A DNA stretch of 64,000 nucleotides, taken from the NCBI RefSeq assembly GCF_011947265.1, contig NZ_JAATHD010000007.1, positions 154,070 through 218,069 on the forward strand, in the 5' to 3' direction. The translations under genes and the position numbers were made by a program. The first letter of the stretch is position 1; each line of letters begins with the position of its first letter. This document shows, piece after piece, positions 43,721 to 51,386 of the stretch. The notes under the pieces are model-generated. The model was given only the letters and a program-made list of their open reading frames with translations, did no database searches and had not been told where the DNA came from. This stretch comes from Paenibacillus sp. HB172176 (GTDB taxonomy: Bacteria > Bacillota > Bacilli > Paenibacillales > Paenibacillaceae).

Positions 43721-43763
43721 TTGCAATATATCGCGAAACTGTATATAGTTTAACTATACAGTT
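43721..43763 (+). promoter_or_regulatory. Promoter and palindromic operator of the PadR gene
   Basis: TTGCAA (43721-43726) and TATAGT (43744-43749) are 17 bp apart. An imperfect palindrome covers the -10: AACTGTATATAGTT (43737-43750) faces AACTATACAGTT (43752-43763), differing by a TA insertion. PadR proteins usually repress their own promoter from such a site. Confidence 0.6.
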
Positions 43764-43824
43764 TGACGATATATTTTAACGATATAGTTGAATAAGAACA
43801 TCATTATCTGCCTGGAGGATGAAT

Positions 43825-44136
43825 ATGAAGAGAGACAAACATTTGCCGTTGACGGAAACGGTGTATTACATTTTGCTCGCCCTGATCAAGCCGGCGCACG
43901 GGTATCTCATTATGCAGAAGGTCGAGGAGCTGAGCGGCGGACAGGTGCGAATGGCGGCCGGCACGCTGTACGGCGCGATCGAGAATTTGCTGAAGCTCGG
44001 ATTCATCCAGCCCGTCGCAAGCGAAGACGGACGACGCAAGGTTTATGCCATTACCGGCATGGGGCTGAATATTTTGCAATCGGATATGGAACGGATGAAG
44101 CATATGATAAACGCGGCCAATGATCAATTGGCTTAA
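43825..44136 (+). CDS. PadR-family transcriptional repressor
   Basis: 103 residues from ATG 43825 with GGAGG six bases upstream; ATG 43819 lies too close to that site. The domain is the PadR winged helix (LPLTETVYYILLALIKPAHGYLIMQKVEELSGGQVRMAAGTLYGAIENLLKLGFI) plus the dimerisation helix. It belongs to the short PadR subgroup. The next gene, a DUF2812 membrane protein, is the characteristic partner of this subgroup. The pair probably responds to an envelope-active compound. Confidence 0.93.
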   Translation: MKRDKHLPLTETVYYILLALIKPAHGYLIMQKVEELSGGQVRMAAGTLYGAIENLLKLGFIQPVASEDGRRKVYAITGMGLNILQSDMERMKHMINAANDQLA

Positions 44137-44177
44137 GCCTTGGGAATAGCATGGACAAGAGGATGGAGGAATCGGGA

Positions 44178-44801
44178 ATGAACGTATATAAGTTTTTTAC
44201 GAATCTGGAGAAGGAAGAGAATTGGTTGAATGAAATGGCAGGGCGAGGCTGCCTCCTTGCGGAGAAGAAGCTGTACGGTTATCGCTTTGAAAGGGACGGC
44301 TCTTCTTCTCCCGCCAAGATTAGAATGGATTATCGCAGCTTCAAGAAGCGGGAGGACTTCGAGGATTATAAAGCGCTATTCGAGGACAGCGGCTGGGAGC
44401 ATGTCGCGGGCACGAAGAGCTCGGGCTACCAGTATTTCAGGAGAGCGGATCCACTCGGAAGCGAAGAGATCTTCTCGGATGCCGCTTCCAAGGCTGGCCG
44501 ATACAAGCGTCTCATGGATATGTGGGTGACGCTGGCGTGCTGCTTCATCCCGATAATGGCCGCGCTTATCTCCACCGAGGCGATCGACCCGGCTGTATTT
44601 CAGAATCCGAAATTGTTGTATTACACGCCCGGGCTGTGGGAGCGCAGCGGCGGAGATTTCTGGCGGGCCTTCCTCTTCGAGACGCCGTTCGCTCTGCTTC
44701 GCGGCTTAGTGTGGACGGTATTTCCCATTATGATCATCTTGTATCTGTACTTCGCTATGAAGGCGCATAGGCAGCATAAGCTGGCGAAGGAGGAGCGATA
44801 A
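44178..44801 (+). CDS. DUF2812 membrane protein, PadR partner
   Basis: 207 residues from ATG 44178, eight bases after GGAGG; ATG 44151 is less likely. The soluble N-terminal part NVYKFFTNLEKEENWLNEMAGRGCLLAEKKLYGYRF...YRSFKKREDFEDYKALFEDSGWEHV is the DUF2812 signature. Two membrane segments follow, near 125-145 and 180-200. It starts 41 bases after the PadR stop, so it is an operon partner. The role is unknown; it may anchor or antagonise the PadR protein. Confidence 0.85.
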   Translation: MNVYKFFTNLEKEENWLNEMAGRGCLLAEKKLYGYRFERDGSSSPAKIRMDYRSFKKREDFEDYKALFEDSGWEHVAGTKSSGYQYFRRADPLGSEEIFSDAASKAGRYKRLMDMWVTLACCFIPIMAALISTEAIDPAVFQNPKLLYYTPGLWERSGGDFWRAFLFETPFALLRGLVWTVFPIMIILYLYFAMKAHRQHKLAKEER

Positions 44802-44914
44802 GCCGGCGTTGCAGGAAGAGTCCGGACAAGATAGGGGCCTGTCTATGGTTGCGCATGATCGCAGCGGACCGTAGATGCGTTATTTCAACAAAATGAGCTG
44901 TTTTCATGATTTCG

Positions 44915-45043
44915 CGGACACAGATGACTCTATATGCGATAAGAAAGCATTTTTTTGGGGGTTTTTGAGGAAATAGTGTCTCCTGTGTCCGACAAAACGA
45001 ACAAATTTCTTATTTTTCAAAAATAGCGTCCTCTGTGTCCGCC
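44915..45043. repeat. Three-arm inverted/direct repeat element (GTGTCC family)
   Basis: GCGGACACAGATGACTCTAT (44915-44934) is complementary at 18 of 20 positions to ATAGCGTCCTCTGTGTCCGC (45024-45043). A second same-sense right arm, ATAGTGTCTCCTGTGTCCGA, lies at 44974-44993. The left arm can pair with either right arm, giving two mutually exclusive folds. The element fills the gap between the DUF2812 gene and the convergent siderophore ATPase gene. It shares no sequence with the other repeat elements here. Confidence 0.7.
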
Positions 45044-45083
45044 TGTTTATTTCTTGGGCCAATGGGAAGGCCATGACAGCGAC

Positions 45084-45938
45084 TTAAATCGTGGACAACA
45101 GCAGGTCATCCGCCGTCTTGGGCCGTGACTGTTCGTCCTTATTCACATGGTAACGCCCCTTCGGCACGATTAACGGCGAGCCCGACACGGGATCATCGAT
45201 TACGGCGCAATCCATGCCGAATACGTCCTTGATGAGCGAGGAGGTGATGACCTCGGACGGCTTGCCCTCCGCTACCAGCCTGCCGGCGCGAAGCGCGAAG
45301 ATATAATCGGCGTAGCGCGCGGACAGGTTGATGTCGTGAAGCACCATCACAATCGTTGTGCCGTGCTTCCGGTTCAGGTCCGTGAGCAGATCGAGAATTT
45401 CGACCTGATACGTAATATCGAGGAACGTGGTCGGTTCGTCGAGGAACAGGATGTCGGTCTGCTGCGCCAGCGCCATGGCGATCCACACGCGCTGACGCTG
45501 ACCGCCGGATAGCTCGTCGATATGCTGGTTGGCGAGCTCGGTAATCTTCATAATCTCCATCGCCTCGGCAACGGCCTCGTAATCCTTCTTCGACCATCCG
45601 CCGATCAAGGATTGATGCGGGAATCTGCCCCGTCCCACCAGGTCCGCGACGGAGATGCCCTCCGGCACAATTGGCGACTGCGGCAGCAGACCAAGCACCC
45701 GGGCTAATTGCTTCGGCGGAATTTGGGAGATTTGCTTGCCGTCGAGCGTGATTTGGCCCGAGGTGGGCTTGATCAGTCTGGCGAGCGTGTTCAGAAGCGT
45801 TGACTTGCCGCAGGCGTTCGCCCCGATAATGACGCTGATCCGATTGCTCGGAAGCGTCAGGCTTACCCCATGCACAATCGTCTTGTGATCATAGCCCGCT
45901 ACAGTTTCCTCTGCTTGAAAGACATGTGTATTCGTCAC
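45084..45938 (-). CDS. Iron-siderophore ABC importer ATPase (FecE/FhuC type)
   Basis: 284 residues from GTG 45938, which directly follows the stop of the upstream permease, with GGGGG as ribosome site. Walker A is GANACGKST, the signature is LSGGQRQRVWIA, Walker B is ILFLDEPT, followed by the switch His in VLHDINLSARYAD. It powers the two FecCD permeases encoded upstream. Last gene of a Fur-box-controlled four-gene operon. Confidence 0.95.
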   Translation of the reverse strand: MTNTHVFQAEETVAGYDHKTIVHGVSLTLPSNRISVIIGANACGKSTLLNTLARLIKPTSGQITLDGKQISQIPPKQLARVLGLLPQSPIVPEGISVADLVGRGRFPHQSLIGGWSKKDYEAVAEAMEIMKITELANQHIDELSGGQRQRVWIAMALAQQTDILFLDEPTTFLDITYQVEILDLLTDLNRKHGTTIVMVLHDINLSARYADYIFALRAGRLVAEGKPSEVITSSLIKDVFGMDCAVIDDPVSGSPLIVPKGRYHVNKDEQSRPKTADDLLLSTI

Positions 45939-46970
45939 TTAGAAAGCCCCCTTTCGATTCATTCGAATCAGCAAGAAAATCAGATACGGCGCACCGAGTA
46001 TGCCTGTTATAATGCCAACGGGATATCTGGTTTCGAATGCGAATTGCCCGATGAGATCGGATGCCAGCACCAGGACGACGCCAACCAGGCCCGCAGGAAT
46101 AACGTTCGAGAAGCCGACTCCGACGAGCCGCTTCGCGATCGGTCCCGACAGGAAGGCAACGAAGGCGATCGGACCTGTCGTCGAAGTGGCGAAAGCGATC
46201 ATGATGACGGCGCTTAGAATAAGAAGAAGTCGGGTTCTGTCCGTGCCTACGCCGAGCGTTGTCGCCGACTTCTCCCCAAGCTCGAGTATGCTTAGAGACT
46301 TGCTAAGCAGGACGGTAACGGGAACGAAGATCAGCACGGCGATCATGAGCGGCGGAAGCTCATCCATCTGCACGCCGTTGAGACTTCCGCTCAGCCATCT
46401 GAACGCTGCGGGAATATCCTGCTGCGAGCCAATCAGAAGCAGATAGGAGATGACTGAGTTCAGCATCGCTTGTATGCCGATGCCGACCAGAATCAATCTT
46501 CCAATCGAGAATGACTTGCCCTTGGATAACAGATAGATAATGATGACGGTAATCAGACCGCCTGCTAGGGAGGCGGCAGACACATAGGCTCTGCCGGCAT
46601 GCAAGATAAGGATGCAGAATACGGCAGCCGCGCTGGAACCGGCGGTTATCCCGATGACATTCGGATTGGCGAGCGGGTTGCGCAGCAACGTCTGGAACGT
46701 ATTGCCCGCAAGGCCGAAGGCGAAGCCGGCGAACAATCCCGCGAGCATTCGCGGCAGACGTATCGTATTCACGGCGAAGGACACGCCTTTCAATTGTTCT
46801 CCCATCAGCGTGCGAACGACTTCGTCGACCGGATAGATCGTGTTGCCAAGCAGAAGCATGGCGCAGCAAAGCAGGATCGACAGGAGCGCAAGCAGTGAAG
46901 TAACGAGCAGCCATCGGCGGCGCCTCTGTCTTCTTCCTGCCTGTATATAGGCAACAGTATCTTGCTTCAT
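45939..46970 (-). CDS. FecCD-type siderophore ABC permease, second subunit
   Basis: 343 residues, about nine or ten membrane segments. FecCD motifs are clear: RLPRMLAGLFAGFAFGLAGNTFQTLLRNPLANPNVIGITAGSSAAAV, and near the end GPIAFVAFLSGPIAKRLVGVGF...YPVGIITGILGAPYLIFLLIR. Its start overlaps the end of the preceding permease by four bases. It forms a heterodimer with that permease. Confidence 0.95.
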   Translation of the reverse strand: MKQDTVAYIQAGRRQRRRRWLLVTSLLALLSILLCCAMLLLGNTIYPVDEVVRTLMGEQLKGVSFAVNTIRLPRMLAGLFAGFAFGLAGNTFQTLLRNPLANPNVIGITAGSSAAAVFCILILHAGRAYVSAASLAGGLITVIIIYLLSKGKSFSIGRLILVGIGIQAMLNSVISYLLLIGSQQDIPAAFRWLSGSLNGVQMDELPPLMIAVLIFVPVTVLLSKSLSILELGEKSATTLGVGTDRTRLLLILSAVIMIAFATSTTGPIAFVAFLSGPIAKRLVGVGFSNVIPAGLVGVVLVLASDLIGQFAFETRYPVGIITGILGAPYLIFLLIRMNRKGAF

Positions 46971-48007
46971 AAGGAACTCCCTTTCGACTTCATGGCCAGC
47001 AAGATCAAGATCGGAGCTCCAATAAATGCGGTTACGATGCCGACTTCAACCTCTCCGGGGCTGCCGATAACCCTTCCGATTACATCGGATATCGTCAAGA
47101 TGGCGGCGCCGGCAATCGCCGACATCGGAATGATGAAGCGAAGGTCGGGACCGAGCACAAGGCGCATGGCATGGGTGGCCAGCAGCCCGATGAATCCGAT
47201 CGGTCCGGCCAGCGCCGTCGCCGCGCCGCATAAGACGACGCCGGCGAATGCCGCCACAAGGCGCAGCATTCCCTTCCGAACGCCGAGTCCCGTCGCGACA
47301 TCGTCTCCGAGCGCGAGCGCGTTAAGCGCCGGAGCGGAGGCAATGCCTGCAATCAAGCCAACAATCAGGAACGGGGCGAACGTGGCAAGACCATCCCAGG
47401 TGGCAGAGCCGACGCTGCCGACTTGCCAAAATCGGAATTGATCCATCACATAAGAGCGTGGAATCATAATAGCGCTGACGAGCGAAGCGAGAGCGGCGCT
47501 GGTAGCCGCTCCCGCCAGAACGAGCTTAATGGGGGTGGCTCCGCCACGCCCCATGGAGCCGATTCCGAATACGAATATGGCGCTTATTGCAGCTCCGGCC
47601 AGGGCCAGCCATATATATTGATTCGCCGTGGAGATGTTCAGGAATGCGATGCCGCATACGACGAACAAGGCTGCGCCGGTGTTCACACCAAGGATGCTCG
47701 GATCCGCAATTGGATTGCGGGTGACTGCCTGCATCAGCGACCCGGACACGCCAAGCGCGGCGCCGCAGCACAAGCCGAACACGGTTCTGGAAATCCGTTT
47801 ATGGATGATGCTTGCTTCGAAGCTGTCCGCGTTCTTGTGGAAGATTCCGTCAATAAGCCCTTGGAAGCTTACCATCCTGGAGCCGAAGACGAGCGAAGCG
47901 ATTACGCTTAGCGCGAGCAGGAGAAGGCATAAGGCCAGAACCGTTTTGAAATGCTTCGGAATAGTGGAATGCAGCCGCTTTTGTTCTGTTTCCGTGAGAT
48001 TATTCAT
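46967..48007 (-). CDS. FecCD-type siderophore ABC permease, first subunit
   Basis: 346 residues. It carries GLCCGAALGVSGSLMQAVTRNPIADPSILGVNTGAALFVV and GPIGFIGLLATHAMRLVLGPDLRFIIPMSAIAGAAIL...PGEVEVGIVTAFIGAPILILLAM, both diagnostic of the family. Its start overlaps the binding-protein gene's end by eight bases. Order in the operon is binding protein, permease, permease, ATPase. Confidence 0.95.
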   Translation of the reverse strand: MNNLTETEQKRLHSTIPKHFKTVLALCLLLLALSVIASLVFGSRMVSFQGLIDGIFHKNADSFEASIIHKRISRTVFGLCCGAALGVSGSLMQAVTRNPIADPSILGVNTGAALFVVCGIAFLNISTANQYIWLALAGAAISAIFVFGIGSMGRGGATPIKLVLAGAATSAALASLVSAIMIPRSYVMDQFRFWQVGSVGSATWDGLATFAPFLIVGLIAGIASAPALNALALGDDVATGLGVRKGMLRLVAAFAGVVLCGAATALAGPIGFIGLLATHAMRLVLGPDLRFIIPMSAIAGAAILTISDVIGRVIGSPGEVEVGIVTAFIGAPILILLAMKSKGSSL

Positions 48008-49124
48008 TTATTTTGTCGACAGCGTCCCCGATTAACTTCAGATATTCGTCAATCGTATAAGCGATCGAAAGCGGATTCGGATTGCCGGAGGCGGCCAGCG
48101 GCGTGCCATTGCCGATGAAGACGACGGAGCCTCTCTCGATTGCAGGGATTTTGCCAAGCACCGGATCGGCTTTCACCGCTTCGAGCAGGCTGTCATCGCC
48201 ATAGCCGACCAGGATATCCGCGTCGTACAGCGCATCCGCATTCTCGGCGCTAAGCTTGAGATTGTAACTGGTGTCATCTGTAATGAGCTTCGTTACCCCG
48301 TCTGGATAAGTCATGCCGAGCTCTTCCAGGAACGCGCCGCGCGGATCGGCAGGGGTATAGATATTGATCTTGGACAGATCCTTGGCCGAGAAGTTGGCGA
48401 ATGCGACCTTCTTGCCTTGAATTTGCGGATAGGCGCTTGCTTTTTCCTTGATCAAATCTTCTGTGTCTTTAATTAACTGCTCGCCCTCGGCCTTCATGCC
48501 CATGCCTTCCGCGTTGAAGAGCACCTGCTCGCGCCAAGTGGTCACCCAAGGCTTGGTTTGGTAAGGGACAACCGGAGCGATTTGGCTGAGCGTGTCATAA
48601 TCTTCTTGCGTAATGCCGGAATAGGCGGCAAGGATAACATCCGGATTCGAATCGGAGATCGCTTCGAAATCAAGACCGTCCGTATCCTGGAAGATGTTAG
48701 GGTCCGAGACGCCCAGATCCTTCAGCTTCGCAGCCGTCCAAGGCAGAAGCCCGCTGTCGTCCTGAACGCCGTAGTTCGCCGCCGAGAAGCCTACGGGCAC
48801 GACGCCCAGCGCTAGCGCGACATCATGATTCGCCCATTGGATGGTCGCCACGCGCTCCGGCTTGCTTTCAATGACGGTTTCGCCGAAAGCATGTTTGATG
48901 GTAATCGGATATGAAGTCGCTTCTTCGTTAGAAGCAGGCGTTTCCGTTGCTGTTGTTTTGTCGGTTGCCGGAGCTGTTGCATCGGCTGTCGCTGTCGGTT
49001 CTGTACTGGCATTCGTAGTATTATTCGAATTGTTATTCGAGCATCCGACTAATGCGACGAGAGACAGAATGAGAATGATGGAAATGAACCATATTTTGGA
49101 TGAAGCCGCATGTTTCGTGTGCAT
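48000..49124 (-). CDS. Siderophore-binding lipoprotein (FecB/FhuD-like)
   Basis: 374 residues from ATG 49124; a frame extending to 49181 runs through the Fur box and is not believable. The signal peptide ends in the lipobox LVALVGCSNN, followed by an Asn/Thr-rich linker of about 40 residues. The class III binding-protein domain shows YPITIKHAFGETVIESKPERVATIQWANHDVALALGVVPVGFS and NPDVILAAYSGITQEDYDTLSQIAPVV. That arrangement is typical of ferric hydroxamate or citrate receptors; the exact siderophore is not readable. Confidence 0.94.
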   Translation of the reverse strand: MHTKHAASSKIWFISIILILSLVALVGCSNNNSNNTTNASTEPTATADATAPATDKTTATETPASNEEATSYPITIKHAFGETVIESKPERVATIQWANHDVALALGVVPVGFSAANYGVQDDSGLLPWTAAKLKDLGVSDPNIFQDTDGLDFEAISDSNPDVILAAYSGITQEDYDTLSQIAPVVPYQTKPWVTTWREQVLFNAEGMGMKAEGEQLIKDTEDLIKEKASAYPQIQGKKVAFANFSAKDLSKINIYTPADPRGAFLEELGMTYPDGVTKLITDDTSYNLKLSAENADALYDADILVGYGDDSLLEAVKADPVLGKIPAIERGSVVFIGNGTPLAASGNPNPLSIAYTIDEYLKLIGDAVDKINE

Positions 49125-49157
49125 GAGTAAGTAACCTGCCTTAATATGAATTTTATC

Positions 49158-49176
49158 ATTGATAATAATTATCAAT
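49158..49176. promoter_or_regulatory. Fur box in the siderophore operon promoter
   Basis: ATTGATAATAATTATCAAT is a perfect palindrome containing the 7-1-7 Fur consensus TGATAATNATTATCA. On the minus strand a TTGATA lies at the proper distance before TGATAA, with the box filling the 17-bp spacer. Iron-loaded Fur would block the promoter. Confidence 0.92.
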
Positions 49177-49337
49177 ATCAAATATTATATTTCCTCTTTC
49201 CTGGGCAGTCAATCTTATTTTGAAAAAAAGATGAAATCAAATTGCCGCTTTATGCGTATATCTATTGCCGAGTATGTACATGTTACTGTAGACTACGGCT
49301 GATTATACTTATTAAGCTTGTAGAGGAGAGAATCAAG

Positions 49338-50108
49338 TTGGATACGATGTGGTTAGAGTATGCGTGGGCATTGCTTATTCTTATTGGACTTGAAGGCTTG
49401 TTATCGGCGGACAACGCGCTGGTGCTGGCGGTCATTGCGAAGCCGCTGCCTGATGAACAGAAGAAGAGGGCGATTAATTACGGCATTCTGATGGCCTTCG
49501 GCTTTCGCTTCGCGGCGCTCTTCGCGATCTCGTTCATCGCGGATATGTGGCTGGTACAAGCCGTCGGAGCGGCGTATCTGCTGTACTTGGGGTTAAAGCA
49601 TATTATTCAGACGAAGCTTTCGAAGGAAAACGGAGGGGAACACGGGGCGAAGGAGGAAGGCTCGGGAGCGGGCTTCTGGCCTACCGTGGGAAAGATCGCG
49701 CTGGCGGATCTTGCCTTCGCGATCGACTCCATTCTGGCGGCGGTGGCGCTTGCGCTCGGACTTCCGGATTCCCCGCTTGGCGAGTTCGGCGGCATGGACG
49801 GCGGGCAATTCATTGTCGTGCTGCTTGGCGGAATCGCGGGCTTGATTCTGATCAAATTCGCCGCGACCTGGTTCGTGAAGCTGCTGGCGCAGCGGCCGTC
49901 GCTCGAGACGACCGCCTACGCTATCGTAGCCTGGGTGGGGGTCAAGCTTGCCGTCATTACGCTTGCCCATGAGGATGTCGGGGTGCTGGATCATCACTTC
50001 CCTCACAGCACGGGATGGACTTCCGTGTTCTATATCGTTCTGGTGGCGATCGCTCTGCTCGGCTGGTTCGCTCCCAGCAACAAGCGGTCCAAGGCGGGCA
50101 GCGCTTAA
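49338..50108 (+). CDS. TerC-family membrane transporter (YceF/YkoY-like, probable Mn2+ exporter)
   Basis: 256 residues from TTG 49338, nine bases after AGGAG; ATG 49347 is the alternative. The family core is clear: LEGLLSADNALVLAVIAKPLP with the conserved Asp in membrane segment 1, and LADLAFAIDSILAAVALA with the second conserved Asp. About seven segments are visible. In Bacillus, related proteins export manganese and support metallation of secreted enzymes. It lies next to, but divergent from, the iron importer. I saw no yybP-ykoY riboswitch upstream. Confidence 0.9.
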   Translation: MDTMWLEYAWALLILIGLEGLLSADNALVLAVIAKPLPDEQKKRAINYGILMAFGFRFAALFAISFIADMWLVQAVGAAYLLYLGLKHIIQTKLSKENGGEHGAKEEGSGAGFWPTVGKIALADLAFAIDSILAAVALALGLPDSPLGEFGGMDGGQFIVVLLGGIAGLILIKFAATWFVKLLAQRPSLETTAYAIVAWVGVKLAVITLAHEDVGVLDHHFPHSTGWTSVFYIVLVAIALLGWFAPSNKRSKAGSA

Positions 50109-50197
50109 GATGTTTTTTAAGGCTGTTGATCAGAACGCGAACAGAACGGAACGCATCGAGTTGTTCTTATTTAAAGGACGGATTATGATGAAGGCAT

Positions 50198-51055
50198 TCA
50201 AACGCCCGTTTCAATCCCATCTATAAATTTAGGCTTTTCAGATGGAGCAGCGGCCGTCGGGTTAACCGACGGTCGCTGCTCTTTGACTTGCTTGAGCGAG
50301 GCGACGATCAGGAAGCTGACAATGACGAGCAGGAGCCAGGAGCTTATTTTGCTCAAATGCACGAGATGCCAGGTCTGCTCTTGATTCGGATATTGCCAGG
50401 CATGGAAGTACGTGGCGATATTCTCCGCAATCCAGATGAAGAAGCCGATCAGAGCGAAAGCCAGCGGCAGCGGCATGGCGTAACGGCGGTGTCCGATGGT
50501 ATAGGTTACGGACGATCGCCAGAATGCGAGCAGCACGAGAGCAGACAGCCACCAGCGGATGTCGATCCAATAATGATGGGTGAAGAAGTTGAGATAGATG
50601 GCCGCGGCGAGCGGAGCAACCAGCCAGAGCGGCGGAAATTGCCTTAGCTCAACCTGGAGCCGTCGCCAGGCTTGGCAAAGATAGCTCGCTACGCTGGCGT
50701 ACATAAATCCGCTGTAGAGCGGCACCCCGCCAAGCTTCGTCCAGCCTTCCTCGGGATACGACCAGGACCCCATATGCACCTTGAACAGCTCAAGCGAAAG
50801 GCCAATCCCATGGAAAACGGTAATGACCTTCAGCTCGTCGCGCGTTTCGAGACCCGAGCGCAGCATCCAAACCTGCATGGCCAGGCAAATGACGAGCAGC
50901 CAGTCGTACCGATAAAGCCAGGGCAGAGGCGCCAGCCTTGTCAAAGCAAGCGAGGCGAAGATGACCACGGGAAATAGGCAGGACAGCGCCTGCTGCCAGC
51001 CGAAGCGAATGAGCTGACGGGAGAGATCCCGTAGGGGACTAAGCATGAGTATCAT
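50198..51055 (-). CDS. DUF817 integral membrane protein
   Basis: 285 residues, about eight or nine hydrophobic segments. The pattern ELKVITVFHGIGLSLELFKVHMGSWSYPEEGWTKLGGVPLYSGFMYASVASYLCQAW and FFTHHYWIDIRWWL...NIATYFHAWQYPNQEQTWHLVHLSKISSWLLLVI matches DUF817. Function is unknown. Conserved His, Glu and Tyr residues in membrane segments hint at metal or pigment binding, but this is a guess. AAAGGTG precedes ATG 51055. It is a lone gene between the TerC transporter and a secreted GH97 enzyme. Confidence 0.82.
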   Translation of the reverse strand: MILMLSPLRDLSRQLIRFGWQQALSCLFPVVIFASLALTRLAPLPWLYRYDWLLVICLAMQVWMLRSGLETRDELKVITVFHGIGLSLELFKVHMGSWSYPEEGWTKLGGVPLYSGFMYASVASYLCQAWRRLQVELRQFPPLWLVAPLAAAIYLNFFTHHYWIDIRWWLSALVLLAFWRSSVTYTIGHRRYAMPLPLAFALIGFFIWIAENIATYFHAWQYPNQEQTWHLVHLSKISSWLLLVIVSFLIVASLKQVKEQRPSVNPTAAAPSEKPKFIDGIETGV

Positions 51056-51386
51056 TCACACCTTTCTGAACGGCCATCAACAGGAGTGTTTCTCGCTTCA
51101 CGAATAAGCGTCTCGGTTGGTTAATGGTGAATATCATGTTAGCATAATTATTATTGTTTTACAATAAATTATTAACGATAATTGATATATTTATCATTAC
51201 ATTTGATTTGAAAGTTTGTTTGCCGAGCTGCTATTTGGAAAAGTCGACAGTGAGTTCCGATGGTAAGTTCGTTTGTTTCGGATAGAATTCAGAGGAAATT
51301 GTTATGGAATATATTTCTTCCTTCCCCCGATAATAGAGTCAGGTGATCGGTCTTAGATTTGAATGATGAATGGAGGAGGAATAATA
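51056..51386. other. 331-bp AT-rich divergent intergenic region
   Basis: The region between the DUF817 and GH97 genes is very AT-rich. TTATTGTTTTACAATAA (51148-51164) is a perfect short inverted repeat around a TTT centre. TGATATATTTATCA (51184-51197) is a near-palindrome resembling a Fur- or PerR-type half-site pair but with the wrong spacing. These may be metal-regulator sites for DUF817. No gene is present. Confidence 0.35.

Noticed and set aside
49182-49337. Possible manganese riboswitch (yybP-ykoY) before the TerC-family gene
   Set aside because: I could not find the conserved GGGGAGUA-type loops or paired helices; only short unpaired similarities.
51148-51197. Zur or Fur box before the DUF817 gene
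   Set aside because: The inverted repeats are AT-rich with spacing that fits neither 7-1-7 nor the Zur consensus; kept only as a low-confidence note.
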